NCBI GenBank assembly: GCA_040219025.1
Contig: JAVJTE010000013.1
Coordinates: 27,932 to 91,931, forward strand
Source: HT1-32 sp040219025
Lineage (GTDB): Bacteria; Pseudomonadota; Alphaproteobacteria; Rhodospirillales; HT1-32
Length of the DNA: 64,000 bases
Reading direction: 5' to 3'
The position numbers and the translations under genes are program-made. The notes under the pieces were generated by a model. The model saw nothing but the letters and a program-made list of their open reading frames with translations, did no database searches and had not been told where the DNA came from. Below are positions 14,404 to 22,453 of the stretch, in pieces; position 1 is the stretch's first letter, and the number at the start of each line of letters is the position of its first letter.

Positions 14404-16056
14404 TTACATCATGCCGCCCATACCGCCCATGCCACCCATATCGGGCATGCCGCCACCGGCACCATTTTCCTTCGGTGCAGGCTTTTCAGCGATCATGGCT
14501 TCTGTGGTGATCAGCAGACCGGCGATCGAGGCTGCATCCTGCAGCGCCGTGCGCACGACCTTGGCCGGATCGATGACACCGGCTTTGACCATGTCTTCGT
14601 AGACACCGGTCTGTGCGTTGAAGCCGAATGTTGCGTCATTCTTCTCCAGCAGCTTGCCGGCAACCACTGCACCGTCCGAGCCGGCGTTTTCAGCGATCTG
14701 GCGAACCGGTGCCTGCAGGGCGCGGCGAACGATGTTCACACCGACCTGCTGGTCGTTATTCACGGTTTCGATCTTCTTCAGGACGCGGACAGCGTACAGC
14801 AGAGCCGAACCGCCACCGGGGACAACACCTTCCTGAACGGCTGCACGGGTTGCATGCAGCGCATCATCGACGCGGTCCTTGCGTTCTTTCACTTCGACTT
14901 CGGTTGCACCGCCAACGCGCAGAACAGCAACGCCGCCGGACAGTTTCGCGAGGCGCTCCTGGAGCTTCTCACGGTCATAGTCGGAGGTGGTTTCCTCGGC
15001 CTGACGCTTGATCTGGTCGCAACGGGCCGTGATGTCTTTCTTCTTGCCCGAGCCATCAACGATCGTCGTGTCTTCCTTGGTGATCGTTACCCGCTTGGAG
15101 GTGCCGAGCATGTCGAGCGTGACGCTTTCCAGTTTGATGCCGATGTCTTCGGAGATCACCTGGCCACCGGTCAGGATGGCGATGTCTTCCAGCATGGCTT
15201 TCCGGCGATCACCGAAGCCCGGTGCCTTGACGGCAGCGATCTTCAGGCCACCGCGCAGCTTGTTGACGACCAGGGTCGCCAGTGCTTCGCCTTCGACGTC
15301 TTCAGCGATGATCAGCAGCGGGCGGCTGGACTGAACAACAGCTTCGAGGATCGGCAGCATGGCCTGCAGGTTCGAGAGTTTTTTCTCATGCAGCAGGATA
15401 TAGGGATTTTCCAGTTCGGCGACCATCTTGTCGGCGTTGGTCACGAAGTACGGCGACAGATAGCCACGGTCGAACTGCATGCCCTCGACAACCTCGAGTT
15501 CGTTGTGCAGGCCCTTGCCTTCTTCAACGGTGATGACGCCTTCATTGCCAACTTTCTGCATGGCTTCGGCAATCATCTTGCCGACTTCCGTGTCGCCGTT
15601 GGCGGAAATTGCACCAACCTGTGCAACCTCGTCCGAGCTCTTGATCTTCTTGGAGCGCTTCTGGATGTCGGCAACAACGGCGTCAACCGCGAGGTCAATG
15701 CCGCGCTTCAGGTCCATCGGGTTCATGCCGGCAGCAACAGCCTTCACGCCTTCGCGGACGATGCACTGGGCCAGAACGGTCGCGGTGGTGGTACCGTCAC
15801 CGGCCAGATCGTTGGTCCGGGAAGCAACTTCCTTGACCATCTGGGCGCCCATGTTTTCAAACTTGTCGGACAGTTCGATGTCCTTCGCAACCGTCACACC
15901 GTCCTTGGTGATACGCGGTGCGCCAAACGACTTGTCCAGAACGACGTTACGACCCTTCGGGCCGAGCGTTACCTTGACGGCGTTGGCGAGAATATCGACG
16001 CCGCGCAGCATACGGTCGCGTGCGTCGGTTGAAAATTTTACTTCTTTACCGGCCAT
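14404..16056 (-). CDS. groEL: 60-kDa chaperonin GroEL
   Basis: 550 residues, full length, starting MAGKEVKFSTDARDRMLRGV. It has the ATP-binding DGTTTATVLAQ, the KAPGFGDRRKAMLEDIA segment and the Gly-Gly-Met C-terminal tail (MPDMGGMGGMGGMM). It forms the double-ring ATP-driven folding chamber with GroES, encoded 11 bases upstream. Control by heat shock is expected through the CIRCE element ahead of groES. Confidence 0.98.
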   Translation of the reverse strand: MAGKEVKFSTDARDRMLRGVDILANAVKVTLGPKGRNVVLDKSFGAPRITKDGVTVAKDIELSDKFENMGAQMVKEVASRTNDLAGDGTTTATVLAQCIVREGVKAVAAGMNPMDLKRGIDLAVDAVVADIQKRSKKIKSSDEVAQVGAISANGDTEVGKMIAEAMQKVGNEGVITVEEGKGLHNELEVVEGMQFDRGYLSPYFVTNADKMVAELENPYILLHEKKLSNLQAMLPILEAVVQSSRPLLIIAEDVEGEALATLVVNKLRGGLKIAAVKAPGFGDRRKAMLEDIAILTGGQVISEDIGIKLESVTLDMLGTSKRVTITKEDTTIVDGSGKKKDITARCDQIKRQAEETTSDYDREKLQERLAKLSGGVAVLRVGGATEVEVKERKDRVDDALHATRAAVQEGVVPGGGSALLYAVRVLKKIETVNNDQQVGVNIVRRALQAPVRQIAENAGSDGAVVAGKLLEKNDATFGFNAQTGVYEDMVKAGVIDPAKVVRTALQDAASIAGLLITTEAMIAEKPAPKENGAGGGMPDMGGMGGMGGMM

Positions 16057-16067
16057 GTTTCAGCCCC

Positions 16068-16355
16068 CTATTCCAAAATGCCCATAATGTCGGATTCGCG
16101 CATGATCAGCAGATCTTCGCCATCGACTTTGACTTCCGTGCCCGACCATTTGCCATAAAGGACCTTGTCGCCCTTTTTGACGTCCAGCGGGGTCACCTTG
16201 CCGTCATCGGCGCGTGCGCCGGTTCCGACAGCGACAACTTCGCCCTGCATCGGTTTTTCTTTAGCGGTATCCGGGATGATGATCCCGCCCGCAGTCTTGG
16301 TTTCCAGTTCGAGCGCCCGGATCATAACCCGGTCGTGGAGCGGACGAATGGCCAT
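16068..16355 (-). CDS. groES: 10-kDa co-chaperonin GroES
   Basis: 95 residues from ATG (MAIRPLHDRVMIRALELETK), including the mobile loop TAGGIIIPDTAKEKPMQGEV and the closing GEDLLIMRESDIMGILE. GGAGGA lies just upstream of the ATG. It is the heptameric lid of GroEL and the first gene of the groESL operon. Translation from codons further upstream would start inside the CIRCE region and is not supported. Confidence 0.97.
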   Translation of the reverse strand: MAIRPLHDRVMIRALELETKTAGGIIIPDTAKEKPMQGEVVAVGTGARADDGKVTPLDVKKGDKVLYGKWSGTEVKVDGEDLLIMRESDIMGILE

Positions 16356-16411
16356 AATGTTCCTCCTGCCAAAATTCGTTACCTGAGAGGAGAGCACCTG
16401 ACGGACTGCCA

Positions 16412-16438
16412 TTGGCACTCTCTTCGATTGAGTGCCAG
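16412..16438 (-). promoter_or_regulatory. CIRCE element (HrcA operator) before groESL
   Basis: TTGGCACTC-N9-GAGTGCCAG reads as a 9-9-9 inverted repeat and differs from the consensus TTAGCACTC-N9-GAGTGCTAA at only a few outer bases. It is centred about 70 bases upstream of the groES start. HrcA represses from such sites; hrcA is not in the window. Confidence 0.9.
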
Positions 16439-16464
16439 CGAGATAGGAGGGTTCCGGCTTGAAG

Positions 16465-17814
16465 TCAAGCAGGCTGTAGTGATCTGCCCAGCCGGTTTTC
16501 GAGTTTCTGCCGGTTTTCCGGGCTGAGCCGGACAGTAATATTGGCCATCATGTTTTCGTCCTGACGGTCCAGAACGTCACCATTCTGATACAGCCAGGCA
16601 ATTGATGCGCCATCGGAGATATCAAGGGCGAGATCAATAACGACCTCTTTGCTGGCGAGCAGCAGGTCGATAGCAGCCAGCAATCCGTCGACATTTTCAC
16701 CGGTCACGGCAGATACGGCGACAGAGTCTGACCGGGTCAGCGCTGTAGCAAGACGTTCGCGGCCTTCCGTATCCATCAGATCGATCTTGTTCAGTGCCTC
16801 AAAGACATGGCGGTCGCCGTCCAGATCGATATCCAGATCCTTCAGGACCGCCTGAACATCGTCACGCTGCTGTTCCGTGTCCGGATTGGCGATATCGCGG
16901 ACATGTATGATCACATCCGCCTCCACAACCTCTTCCAGGGTTGCCCGGAAGGCAGCAACCAGCATGGTCGGCAGGTCGGATATGAACCCGACGGTGTCCG
17001 ACAGGATGATCGATTTTCCGGACGGCAGATCAAGTCGCCGCATCGTCGGGTCAAGGGTCGCAAAGACCTGATCTCGGGCGTCAACAGTCGATTTGGTCAG
17101 CCGGTTGAACAGGGTGGATTTGCCCGCATTCGTATATCCGACCAGGGCGACAATCGGATAGGGAACCTTCTTGCGGGCGGAACGATGGAGTGTCCGGGTA
17201 CGCACCACCTTCTCCAGATCATTCTTGATCCGGATCACACGGTCATCGATCTGCCGGCGATCAGACTCGATCTGGCTTTCACCCGGGCCGCCGAGAAAGC
17301 CATAACCCCCCCGCTGGCGCTCCAGATGGGTCCAGGAGCGCACCAGCCGGGATCGCTGATAGGTCAGCGAGGCCAGTTCGACCTGCATCCGCCCTTCCCG
17401 TGTCGCCGCCCGTTCGCCGAAAATTTCCAGAATCAGGGCCGTCCGGTCGATCACCTTGCATTTCCAGGCTCTCTCCAGATTGCGTTGCTGGATTGGCGTC
17501 AGGGAACCGTCAACGACGATCAGGCCAATCTCCTCAGCCTCGATCTCGGCTGCGATTTCCTCGACGATGCCGCTGCCGATCAGGGTTGCAGGCCTTATCC
17601 GCGATAAGGCGACAGTCCGTGCATCGACAATGTCGAGTGCAATGGCATTGCACAGGCCGACAGCCTCTTCGAGGCGTGCATCAGGCGTGCGGACGTCCGG
17701 ACCGCCCCCACGCTTTTGATATGGATGAATAAGCAGGGTGCGCTGGCCATAGCTGCGGCCAAACTCATCCGATAACTGATCAGCTATCGGGATCCTCCTC
17801 TTTCGACGGCTCAA
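16465..17814 (-). CDS. hflX: GTPase HflX
   Basis: About 449 residues. The glycine-rich HflX N-domain (IGSGIVEEIAAEIEAEEIGL; SLTPIQQRNLERAWKCKVID) and the linker signature RLVRSWTHLERQRGG are followed by the GTPase domain with GYTNAGKSTLFNRLT (G1), DTVGFISDLP (G3) and NKIDLMD (G4). HflX binds and splits stalled or stress-damaged ribosomes. The frame overlaps hfq by 35 bases, and the only start near its beginning is TTG; a perfect AGGAGG lies just inside it but no ATG or GTG follows in frame, so the true start is uncertain. Confidence 0.92.
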   Translation of the reverse strand: MSRRKRRIPIADQLSDEFGRSYGQRTLLIHPYQKRGGGPDVRTPDARLEEAVGLCNAIALDIVDARTVALSRIRPATLIGSGIVEEIAAEIEAEEIGLIVVDGSLTPIQQRNLERAWKCKVIDRTALILEIFGERAATREGRMQVELASLTYQRSRLVRSWTHLERQRGGYGFLGGPGESQIESDRRQIDDRVIRIKNDLEKVVRTRTLHRSARKKVPYPIVALVGYTNAGKSTLFNRLTKSTVDARDQVFATLDPTMRRLDLPSGKSIILSDTVGFISDLPTMLVAAFRATLEEVVEADVIIHVRDIANPDTEQQRDDVQAVLKDLDIDLDGDRHVFEALNKIDLMDTEGRERLATALTRSDSVAVSAVTGENVDGLLAAIDLLLASKEVVIDLALDISDGASIAWLYQNGDVLDRQDENMMANITVRLSPENRQKLENRLGRSLQPA

Positions 17815-18034
17815 ACAGACTTACCGGCATGCCGGGCATGACTGTCGAGATCGCGTGCTTGTAAACCAGCTGGGTCGATCCGTCGCGACGCAGCAGCATC
17901 GAGAAGTTGTCGAACCAGGTGATGATCCCCTGAAGTTTGACGCCATTGATCAGGAATACGGTGACAGGGGTCTTGTGCTTGCGCACATAGTTTAAAAAAA
18001 CGTCCTGCACGTTCTGTGTCTTGTCATTGGACAT
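17780..18034 (-). CDS. hfq: RNA chaperone Hfq
   Basis: 84 residues with the complete Sm fold: QDVFLNYVRKHKTPVTVFLI, GVKLQGIITWFDNFSMLLRR and the Hfq signature VYKHAISTVMP. The C-terminal tail is short, as is usual in alphaproteobacteria. It pairs small RNAs with mRNAs. Its stop codon lies within the hflX frame, the common hfq-hflX pairing. A consensus DnaA box stands just upstream of its start. Confidence 0.97.
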   Translation of the reverse strand: MSNDKTQNVQDVFLNYVRKHKTPVTVFLINGVKLQGIITWFDNFSMLLRRDGSTQLVYKHAISTVMPGMPVSLFEPSKEEDPDS

Positions 18035-18054
18035 GTTCGTTTCTCTTCGTGGTG

Positions 18055-18063
18055 TGTGGATAA
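18055..18063 (-). promoter_or_regulatory. Perfect DnaA-box sequence upstream of hfq
   Basis: TTATCCACA on the minus strand, 20 bases before the hfq ATG. It matches the DnaA 9-mer consensus exactly. A single box in a promoter might let DnaA or cell-cycle state affect hfq, but chance occurrence is possible. Confidence 0.4.
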
Positions 18064-18138
18064 CAGAAAATGGTCCCCACCATTGTCACCAAGGAACCCA
18101 GTCTAGCAGACCTCGGGGCAGCTTGGAGTCTTATTGGC

Positions 18139-18795
18139 TTACAACTTTGTGATCGTGGTGATGAAGCCCTCAAAGTCAGTAAAGTTCATATGCGGTGGCC
18201 AGGCATCGTGCTTATTAGATGGTGACGGCTGCTCGTGCATCAATACTGCCGTGCAACCGGAACGATGCGCACATTCCATATCAATGGCATTATCACCGAC
18301 AAACCAGACGGTCCGGCCGGGTTTCAGACCGATCGGGCCCAGTGCTGCCTGTATGACCATTTCATCGGGTTTGTCCCGTTCCAGATCACCTGCCCCCAGA
18401 ACCGGGTGAAAATAATCCGCCCAGCCAAGAACACTAACCTCCTTGCGCAGGAAGCTGCCGGTCTTGTTGCTGACGATCGCCATCGGGACACCAGCTTCAC
18501 TCAGATTTTTCAGTACCGTCTCGGCACCTGCCAGCGGCTTGAGATAGCTCAGGTGGATTTCTTCATACCGGGTATAGAAGACATCCCGTGCCTCCTCCCA
18601 GCGGTTGCCGAACAGCACCGGAAAGGCCTCACGCATGGATTTCGCGACATTCTGGCGGGTTTCTTCCAGCGTCCACGGGGTCATACCCATGGCCTCAAAC
18701 GTGAACGCGTTGGCGGCATGGATCACCGCCCAGCTATCCACCAGGGTATTATCCCAGTCAAAGACAACAGCCTCCGGAAACGGGGTGTCCGTCAA
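18139..18795 (-). CDS. HAD-superfamily phosphatase (phosphoglycolate phosphatase-like)
   Basis: 218 residues. Motif I is VVFDWDNTLVDSW (two catalytic aspartates), motif II is MAIVSNKTGSFL, and motif IV is VWFVGDNAIDMECAHRSGC with a helical cap between residues 20 and 90. Such enzymes dephosphorylate small phosphate esters. It overlaps the aminotransferase gene upstream by 4 bases, so the two are translationally coupled. The natural substrate is unknown. Confidence 0.8.
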   Translation of the reverse strand: MTDTPFPEAVVFDWDNTLVDSWAVIHAANAFTFEAMGMTPWTLEETRQNVAKSMREAFPVLFGNRWEEARDVFYTRYEEIHLSYLKPLAGAETVLKNLSEAGVPMAIVSNKTGSFLRKEVSVLGWADYFHPVLGAGDLERDKPDEMVIQAALGPIGLKPGRTVWFVGDNAIDMECAHRSGCTAVLMHEQPSPSNKHDAWPPHMNFTDFEGFITTITKL

Positions 18796-19652
18796 GCTGC
18801 CGGCTCCGAAATGGACCCGAGATAATCATCGACCAGGCTGAGCGTCAGTTCCCCGGGCGCACCATTGCCAACGGAACGGTCGTTGATACGGACAACCGGC
18901 ATGACGTAGGAACTGGCGCTGGTGATGAAGGCTTCCTTGGCGTCATAGGCCTCTTCCACGGTGAATGGCCGCTCGACAAGCTTCAGGCCGCGGGCCTTGG
19001 CCAGCCCCAGCAGGGTTTCGCGGGTGATGCCGCGCAGAATGTCATGGGTGGCCGGCCGGGTGACCAGTTCGTTATCCTTCGTGACGATCCAGGCATTGGT
19101 CGATGATCCCTCGGTGACAAAGCCGTCATTATCGACCTGCCAGGCTTCATAGGCACCGGCGTCGCGGGCTGCCTGCTTCGCCAGGACGTTGGGCAGCAGA
19201 CTGACGGACTTGATATCACGGCGCGGCCAGCGCTGGTCGGGCACTGAAATGACGGCAATACCTTTTGCAGTTTTCTCCGGATCCTGGGCGACGGAGCGTT
19301 TCGCCGTGATAACCAGCGCGCTTTTCACATGATCCGGCGGAAACGGATGGTTGCGGGGATAGACGCCGCGGGTGACCTGCATATAGACCAGTCCGTTGCG
19401 GACACCGTTGCGGCGCGCAATTTCATCCATGATGACTTCGAGGGCGGCCCGTCCAACGGGCGGCTTGATACGCAGCTCGGCGAGCGATCTGTCCAGCCGG
19501 TCCAGATGCCCCTGCTTGTCGCAGTATCTGCCATTCCGAAGGGCGACGACCTCATAGATGCCGTCGGCAAACTGATAGCCGCGATCCTCGATATGAACGC
19601 TGGCTTCCGAGTGGGGAACGTAGCGACCGTTGACATATGCTATGCGTGACAT
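18792..19652 (-). CDS. dat: D-amino-acid aminotransferase, class IV PLP enzyme
   Basis: 286 residues. The class IV fold is shown by AYVNGRYVPHSEASVHIEDRG at the N-terminus, the PLP lysine in SLLPNVLAKQAARDAGAYEA, and VTEGSSTNAWIVTKDNELVT, which binds the cofactor phosphate. The enzyme would interconvert D-alanine and D-glutamate, although branched-chain or aminodeoxychorismate relatives share the fold; RGYQFADGIYEV favours the D-amino-acid group. It follows trkA by 18 bases and overlaps the HAD gene. Confidence 0.8.
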   Translation of the reverse strand: MSRIAYVNGRYVPHSEASVHIEDRGYQFADGIYEVVALRNGRYCDKQGHLDRLDRSLAELRIKPPVGRAALEVIMDEIARRNGVRNGLVYMQVTRGVYPRNHPFPPDHVKSALVITAKRSVAQDPEKTAKGIAVISVPDQRWPRRDIKSVSLLPNVLAKQAARDAGAYEAWQVDNDGFVTEGSSTNAWIVTKDNELVTRPATHDILRGITRETLLGLAKARGLKLVERPFTVEEAYDAKEAFITSASSYVMPVVRINDRSVGNGAPGELTLSLVDDYLGSISEPAA

Positions 19653-19670
19653 GAGCGGCTTTCCTGATTT

Positions 19671-21050
19671 CTAGAAGTATTCGAGGCGGACAGAGAACAT
19701 CGCCTCAACCTTTTTGACTGATTTGCTGGCGGCAAACAACACCACCCGGTCGCCGGTTTTCACGACGGTATCGCCGCGCGGTGAAATAACCGTCGATCCG
19801 TCCCGGACCACGGCCCCGATCAGTACGCCCTGCGGCAAATTGACTTCACGGAGTGGCTTTCCGACCAGCGGTGATGTTTCCAGTGCATCGGCTTCGATCA
19901 GTTCCCCGAAACCTTCATGCAGCGAATGGACGGCATGAATGCGGCCACGCCGGATATATTGCAGAATTGTAGAGACGGTGATGGCGCGGGGGCTGACGAC
20001 GACATCGATACCAAGCGACGTTATCAGCGGGCTGTAGGTCGATTTGTTGATCAGGGTGACAGAACGTTTGGCGCCATAGCGTTTTGCCAGCAGTGAGGCG
20101 AGAATGTTGGTCTCGTCGTCATTGGTTACCGCGACCACGGTTTCTGCCAGTTTGACGTTGGCTTCGTTCAGCAGTTCGGGATCCAGCACATCGCCGTGCA
20201 GCACAACCGTTCCCGGCAGCGCACGGGCGACGGATTCGGCACGTTCCTTCGAGCCCTCGATGATCTTGATGTTCACGCCGGGATAGGCCTCGTCGATCAT
20301 CTGTCCGAGACAGAGCCCGATATTTCCGCCACCGAGGATCACAATGCGCCGGGCTTCGCTTTCTTCATGTCCGAAGGCGGTCATTGCACGAGAGACATGG
20401 TCGGTGTCGACGACAAAATAGGCGATGTCACCTTCCAGCATCTGGTCATCAGGATCGGGGATGATCGGCTTGTCGTCCCGCAGGATGCCGATGATGACAA
20501 TATGCAGGTCAGGAAACAGCTGGGTGAGCTGGCGCAGCGGTGTGTTGATCAGCGGGCAGTCCTTGAGACAACGCACGCCGATCAGGCGAACCTTGTCGTT
20601 TGCCAGCGGGATCATGTCGGTGGCGCCGGGCACCTGCAGGCGGCGGCTCATGGCCCGCGCGACTTCGACTTCCGGGGAAATGATATGATCAATCGGCATA
20701 TGGTCGCGGCTGAACAGGTCGCCCCAGAGCGGATCGAGATAGTTCTGATTGCGGATACGGGCGATCTTGGTCGGCACATTGAACAGCGAATGAGCAACCT
20801 GACAGGCGACCATATTGACTTCGTCTGTTGCGGTGACAGCGATAATCATGTCCGCATCCGCTGCCCCCGCCTTTTCAAGTACCGGCGGATGAGAGGCAAA
20901 TCCCTGAATGGCTGTCACGTCGAGTGAGTCACTGATCTTGCGTGTCAGCTCCGGAGTCTGATCGATTACCGTGACATCGGCATTTTCCATTGCCAGATAA
21001 CGGGCGATGTTGAAGCCCACCTGACCTGCGCCGCAGATGATAACCTTCAC
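19671..21050 (-). CDS. trkA: Trk potassium-uptake regulatory subunit TrkA
   Basis: 459 residues in two repeats, each an NAD-binding RCK_N domain (MKVIICGAGQVGFNIARYLA; then RRIVILGGGNIGLCLGQMID near residue 230) followed by RCK_C. TrkA is a cytoplasmic ring that gates the TrkH/TrkG potassium channel; no trkH is in the window. It overlaps ntrX by 4 bases, the usual alphaproteobacterial order. Confidence 0.95.
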   Translation of the reverse strand: MKVIICGAGQVGFNIARYLAMENADVTVIDQTPELTRKISDSLDVTAIQGFASHPPVLEKAGAADADMIIAVTATDEVNMVACQVAHSLFNVPTKIARIRNQNYLDPLWGDLFSRDHMPIDHIISPEVEVARAMSRRLQVPGATDMIPLANDKVRLIGVRCLKDCPLINTPLRQLTQLFPDLHIVIIGILRDDKPIIPDPDDQMLEGDIAYFVVDTDHVSRAMTAFGHEESEARRIVILGGGNIGLCLGQMIDEAYPGVNIKIIEGSKERAESVARALPGTVVLHGDVLDPELLNEANVKLAETVVAVTNDDETNILASLLAKRYGAKRSVTLINKSTYSPLITSLGIDVVVSPRAITVSTILQYIRRGRIHAVHSLHEGFGELIEADALETSPLVGKPLREVNLPQGVLIGAVVRDGSTVISPRGDTVVKTGDRVVLFAASKSVKKVEAMFSVRLEYF

Positions 21051-22435
21051 GCCTTGTCTCCATGAATGCCAAGGGATTTCAGTTTCCGGTGCAGGGCGGA
21101 ACGCTCCATACCGACAAATTTTGCCGTCTTCGAGATATTGTCCTCAAATCTTTCGATCTGGGCTTCGAGATATTGCCGCTCAAACAGTTCACGGGCCTCC
21201 CGCAATGGCAGGGACATGATTTCGGCAGCCTTTGCGGCGCTGAGCGATTCCGGTGCCGATGCGCCAAGCTCCGGCGGCAGCATATCCGCGGTTACCGGTT
21301 CGTCCGCGTCGCCTGAAGCCATGATCAGCACCCAGTCGATCACGTTGCGCAACTGGCGAACATTGCCCGGCCAGGAATAGCTGTGCAGGGCCGCCATCGC
21401 CTCATCGGAAAAGTGGCGTGCCCTGACGCCGGCCGCTGATGACGAGCGTGTCATGAAATGTCTGGCAAGCAGCGGAATGTCGTCCCGCCGTTTTGACAAG
21501 GGTGGTGCAATGATCGGTACAACATTCAGCCGGTAGAACATGTCTTCACGAAAGCGTCCGGCTGTAATTTCTGCTTCAAGGTTCCGGTTTGTCGTTGCGA
21601 TGACGCGAACATCAACACTGACTTTCCGGTTACCGCCAACCCGCTCGAACGTCTGTTCCTGCAGTACCCTGACAATCTTGCCCTGGGTTTCCAGCGGCAT
21701 GTCGGCCACTTCGTCAAGCAGCAGACTGCCGCCATGGGCGCGCTCGAACAGGCCGATAACACGGCGTTCGTCCTCAGTGTTTTCATCAGGTTCAACGCCG
21801 AACAGTTCGGTTTCAAAGGCATCGGGGCGCATGGTGGCACAATTGACCACGATGAAGGGCTGGCTGGCGCGGCTGGAACTTGCATGGATCAGCCGGGCGA
21901 TGACTTCCTTTCCGGAGCCGGCGGGCCCGGTAATCAGGACGCGTGATCCGGTGGGTGCCACCTTGCCGATTGCCTGGCGGATCTGGACCATCGCCGGGGA
22001 CTGGCCGACAAGCTCTTCCGCATCCCCTGCCCGCAGCCGCAGCTCGCGGTTTTCCTGACGCAGGCGTGAGGCCTCGATGGCACGTTCGACGATAACCAGC
22101 AGGCGGTCGACCTGAAACGGTTTTTCGATAAAGTCATAGGCACCGTCTTTCAGGGCCTCGACAGCGGTTTCAATGGTGCCGTGCCCGCTGATCATGACCA
22201 CCGGTACGTCCGGATGGTTGCGGGCGACGCGTTTCAGTATGCCCAGCCCGTCAAGATGGCTGCCTTCAAGCCAGATATCCTGAATGATCAGACTCGGCTG
22301 GCGGGCGGAAATCTGCGCCAGTGCTTCGTCGCTGTTGGAGGCTTCCCGGGTCTTGTAACCTTCATCCTGCAACAACCCGGCAATCAGGGCCCGGATGTCG
22401 TCTTCATCATCGACAATGAGAATATCGTGCGCCAT
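21047..22435 (-). CDS. ntrX: Response regulator NtrX
   Basis: 462 residues: receiver domain with phospho-acceptor Asp53 (IIQDIWLEG), an AAA+ domain with Walker A ITGPAGSGKEVIA and Walker B SLLLDEVADMP, and a Fis-type HTH at the end (NISKTAKFVGMERSALHRKL). Where sigma-54 activators carry GAFTGA, this protein reads ELFGVEPDENTEDERRVIGL, so the loop that contacts sigma-54 is missing. It probably regulates sigma-70 promoters. It is the partner of NtrY, encoded 18 bases upstream, in nitrogen and respiration control. Confidence 0.95.
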   Translation of the reverse strand: MAHDILIVDDEDDIRALIAGLLQDEGYKTREASNSDEALAQISARQPSLIIQDIWLEGSHLDGLGILKRVARNHPDVPVVMISGHGTIETAVEALKDGAYDFIEKPFQVDRLLVIVERAIEASRLRQENRELRLRAGDAEELVGQSPAMVQIRQAIGKVAPTGSRVLITGPAGSGKEVIARLIHASSSRASQPFIVVNCATMRPDAFETELFGVEPDENTEDERRVIGLFERAHGGSLLLDEVADMPLETQGKIVRVLQEQTFERVGGNRKVSVDVRVIATTNRNLEAEITAGRFREDMFYRLNVVPIIAPPLSKRRDDIPLLARHFMTRSSSAAGVRARHFSDEAMAALHSYSWPGNVRQLRNVIDWVLIMASGDADEPVTADMLPPELGASAPESLSAAKAAEIMSLPLREARELFERQYLEAQIERFEDNISKTAKFVGMERSALHRKLKSLGIHGDKA

Positions 22436-22453
22436 ATGTCCCGCCAGGTAGAG

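Noticed and set aside
14404..14450. Short Gly-Gly-Met repeats at the end of groEL
   Set aside because: This is the normal GroEL C-terminal tail, not a separate repeat element.
14854..16032. 392-codon open frame opposite groEL
   Set aside because: Antisense of a highly conserved gene with biased codons, which commonly leaves the complement open.
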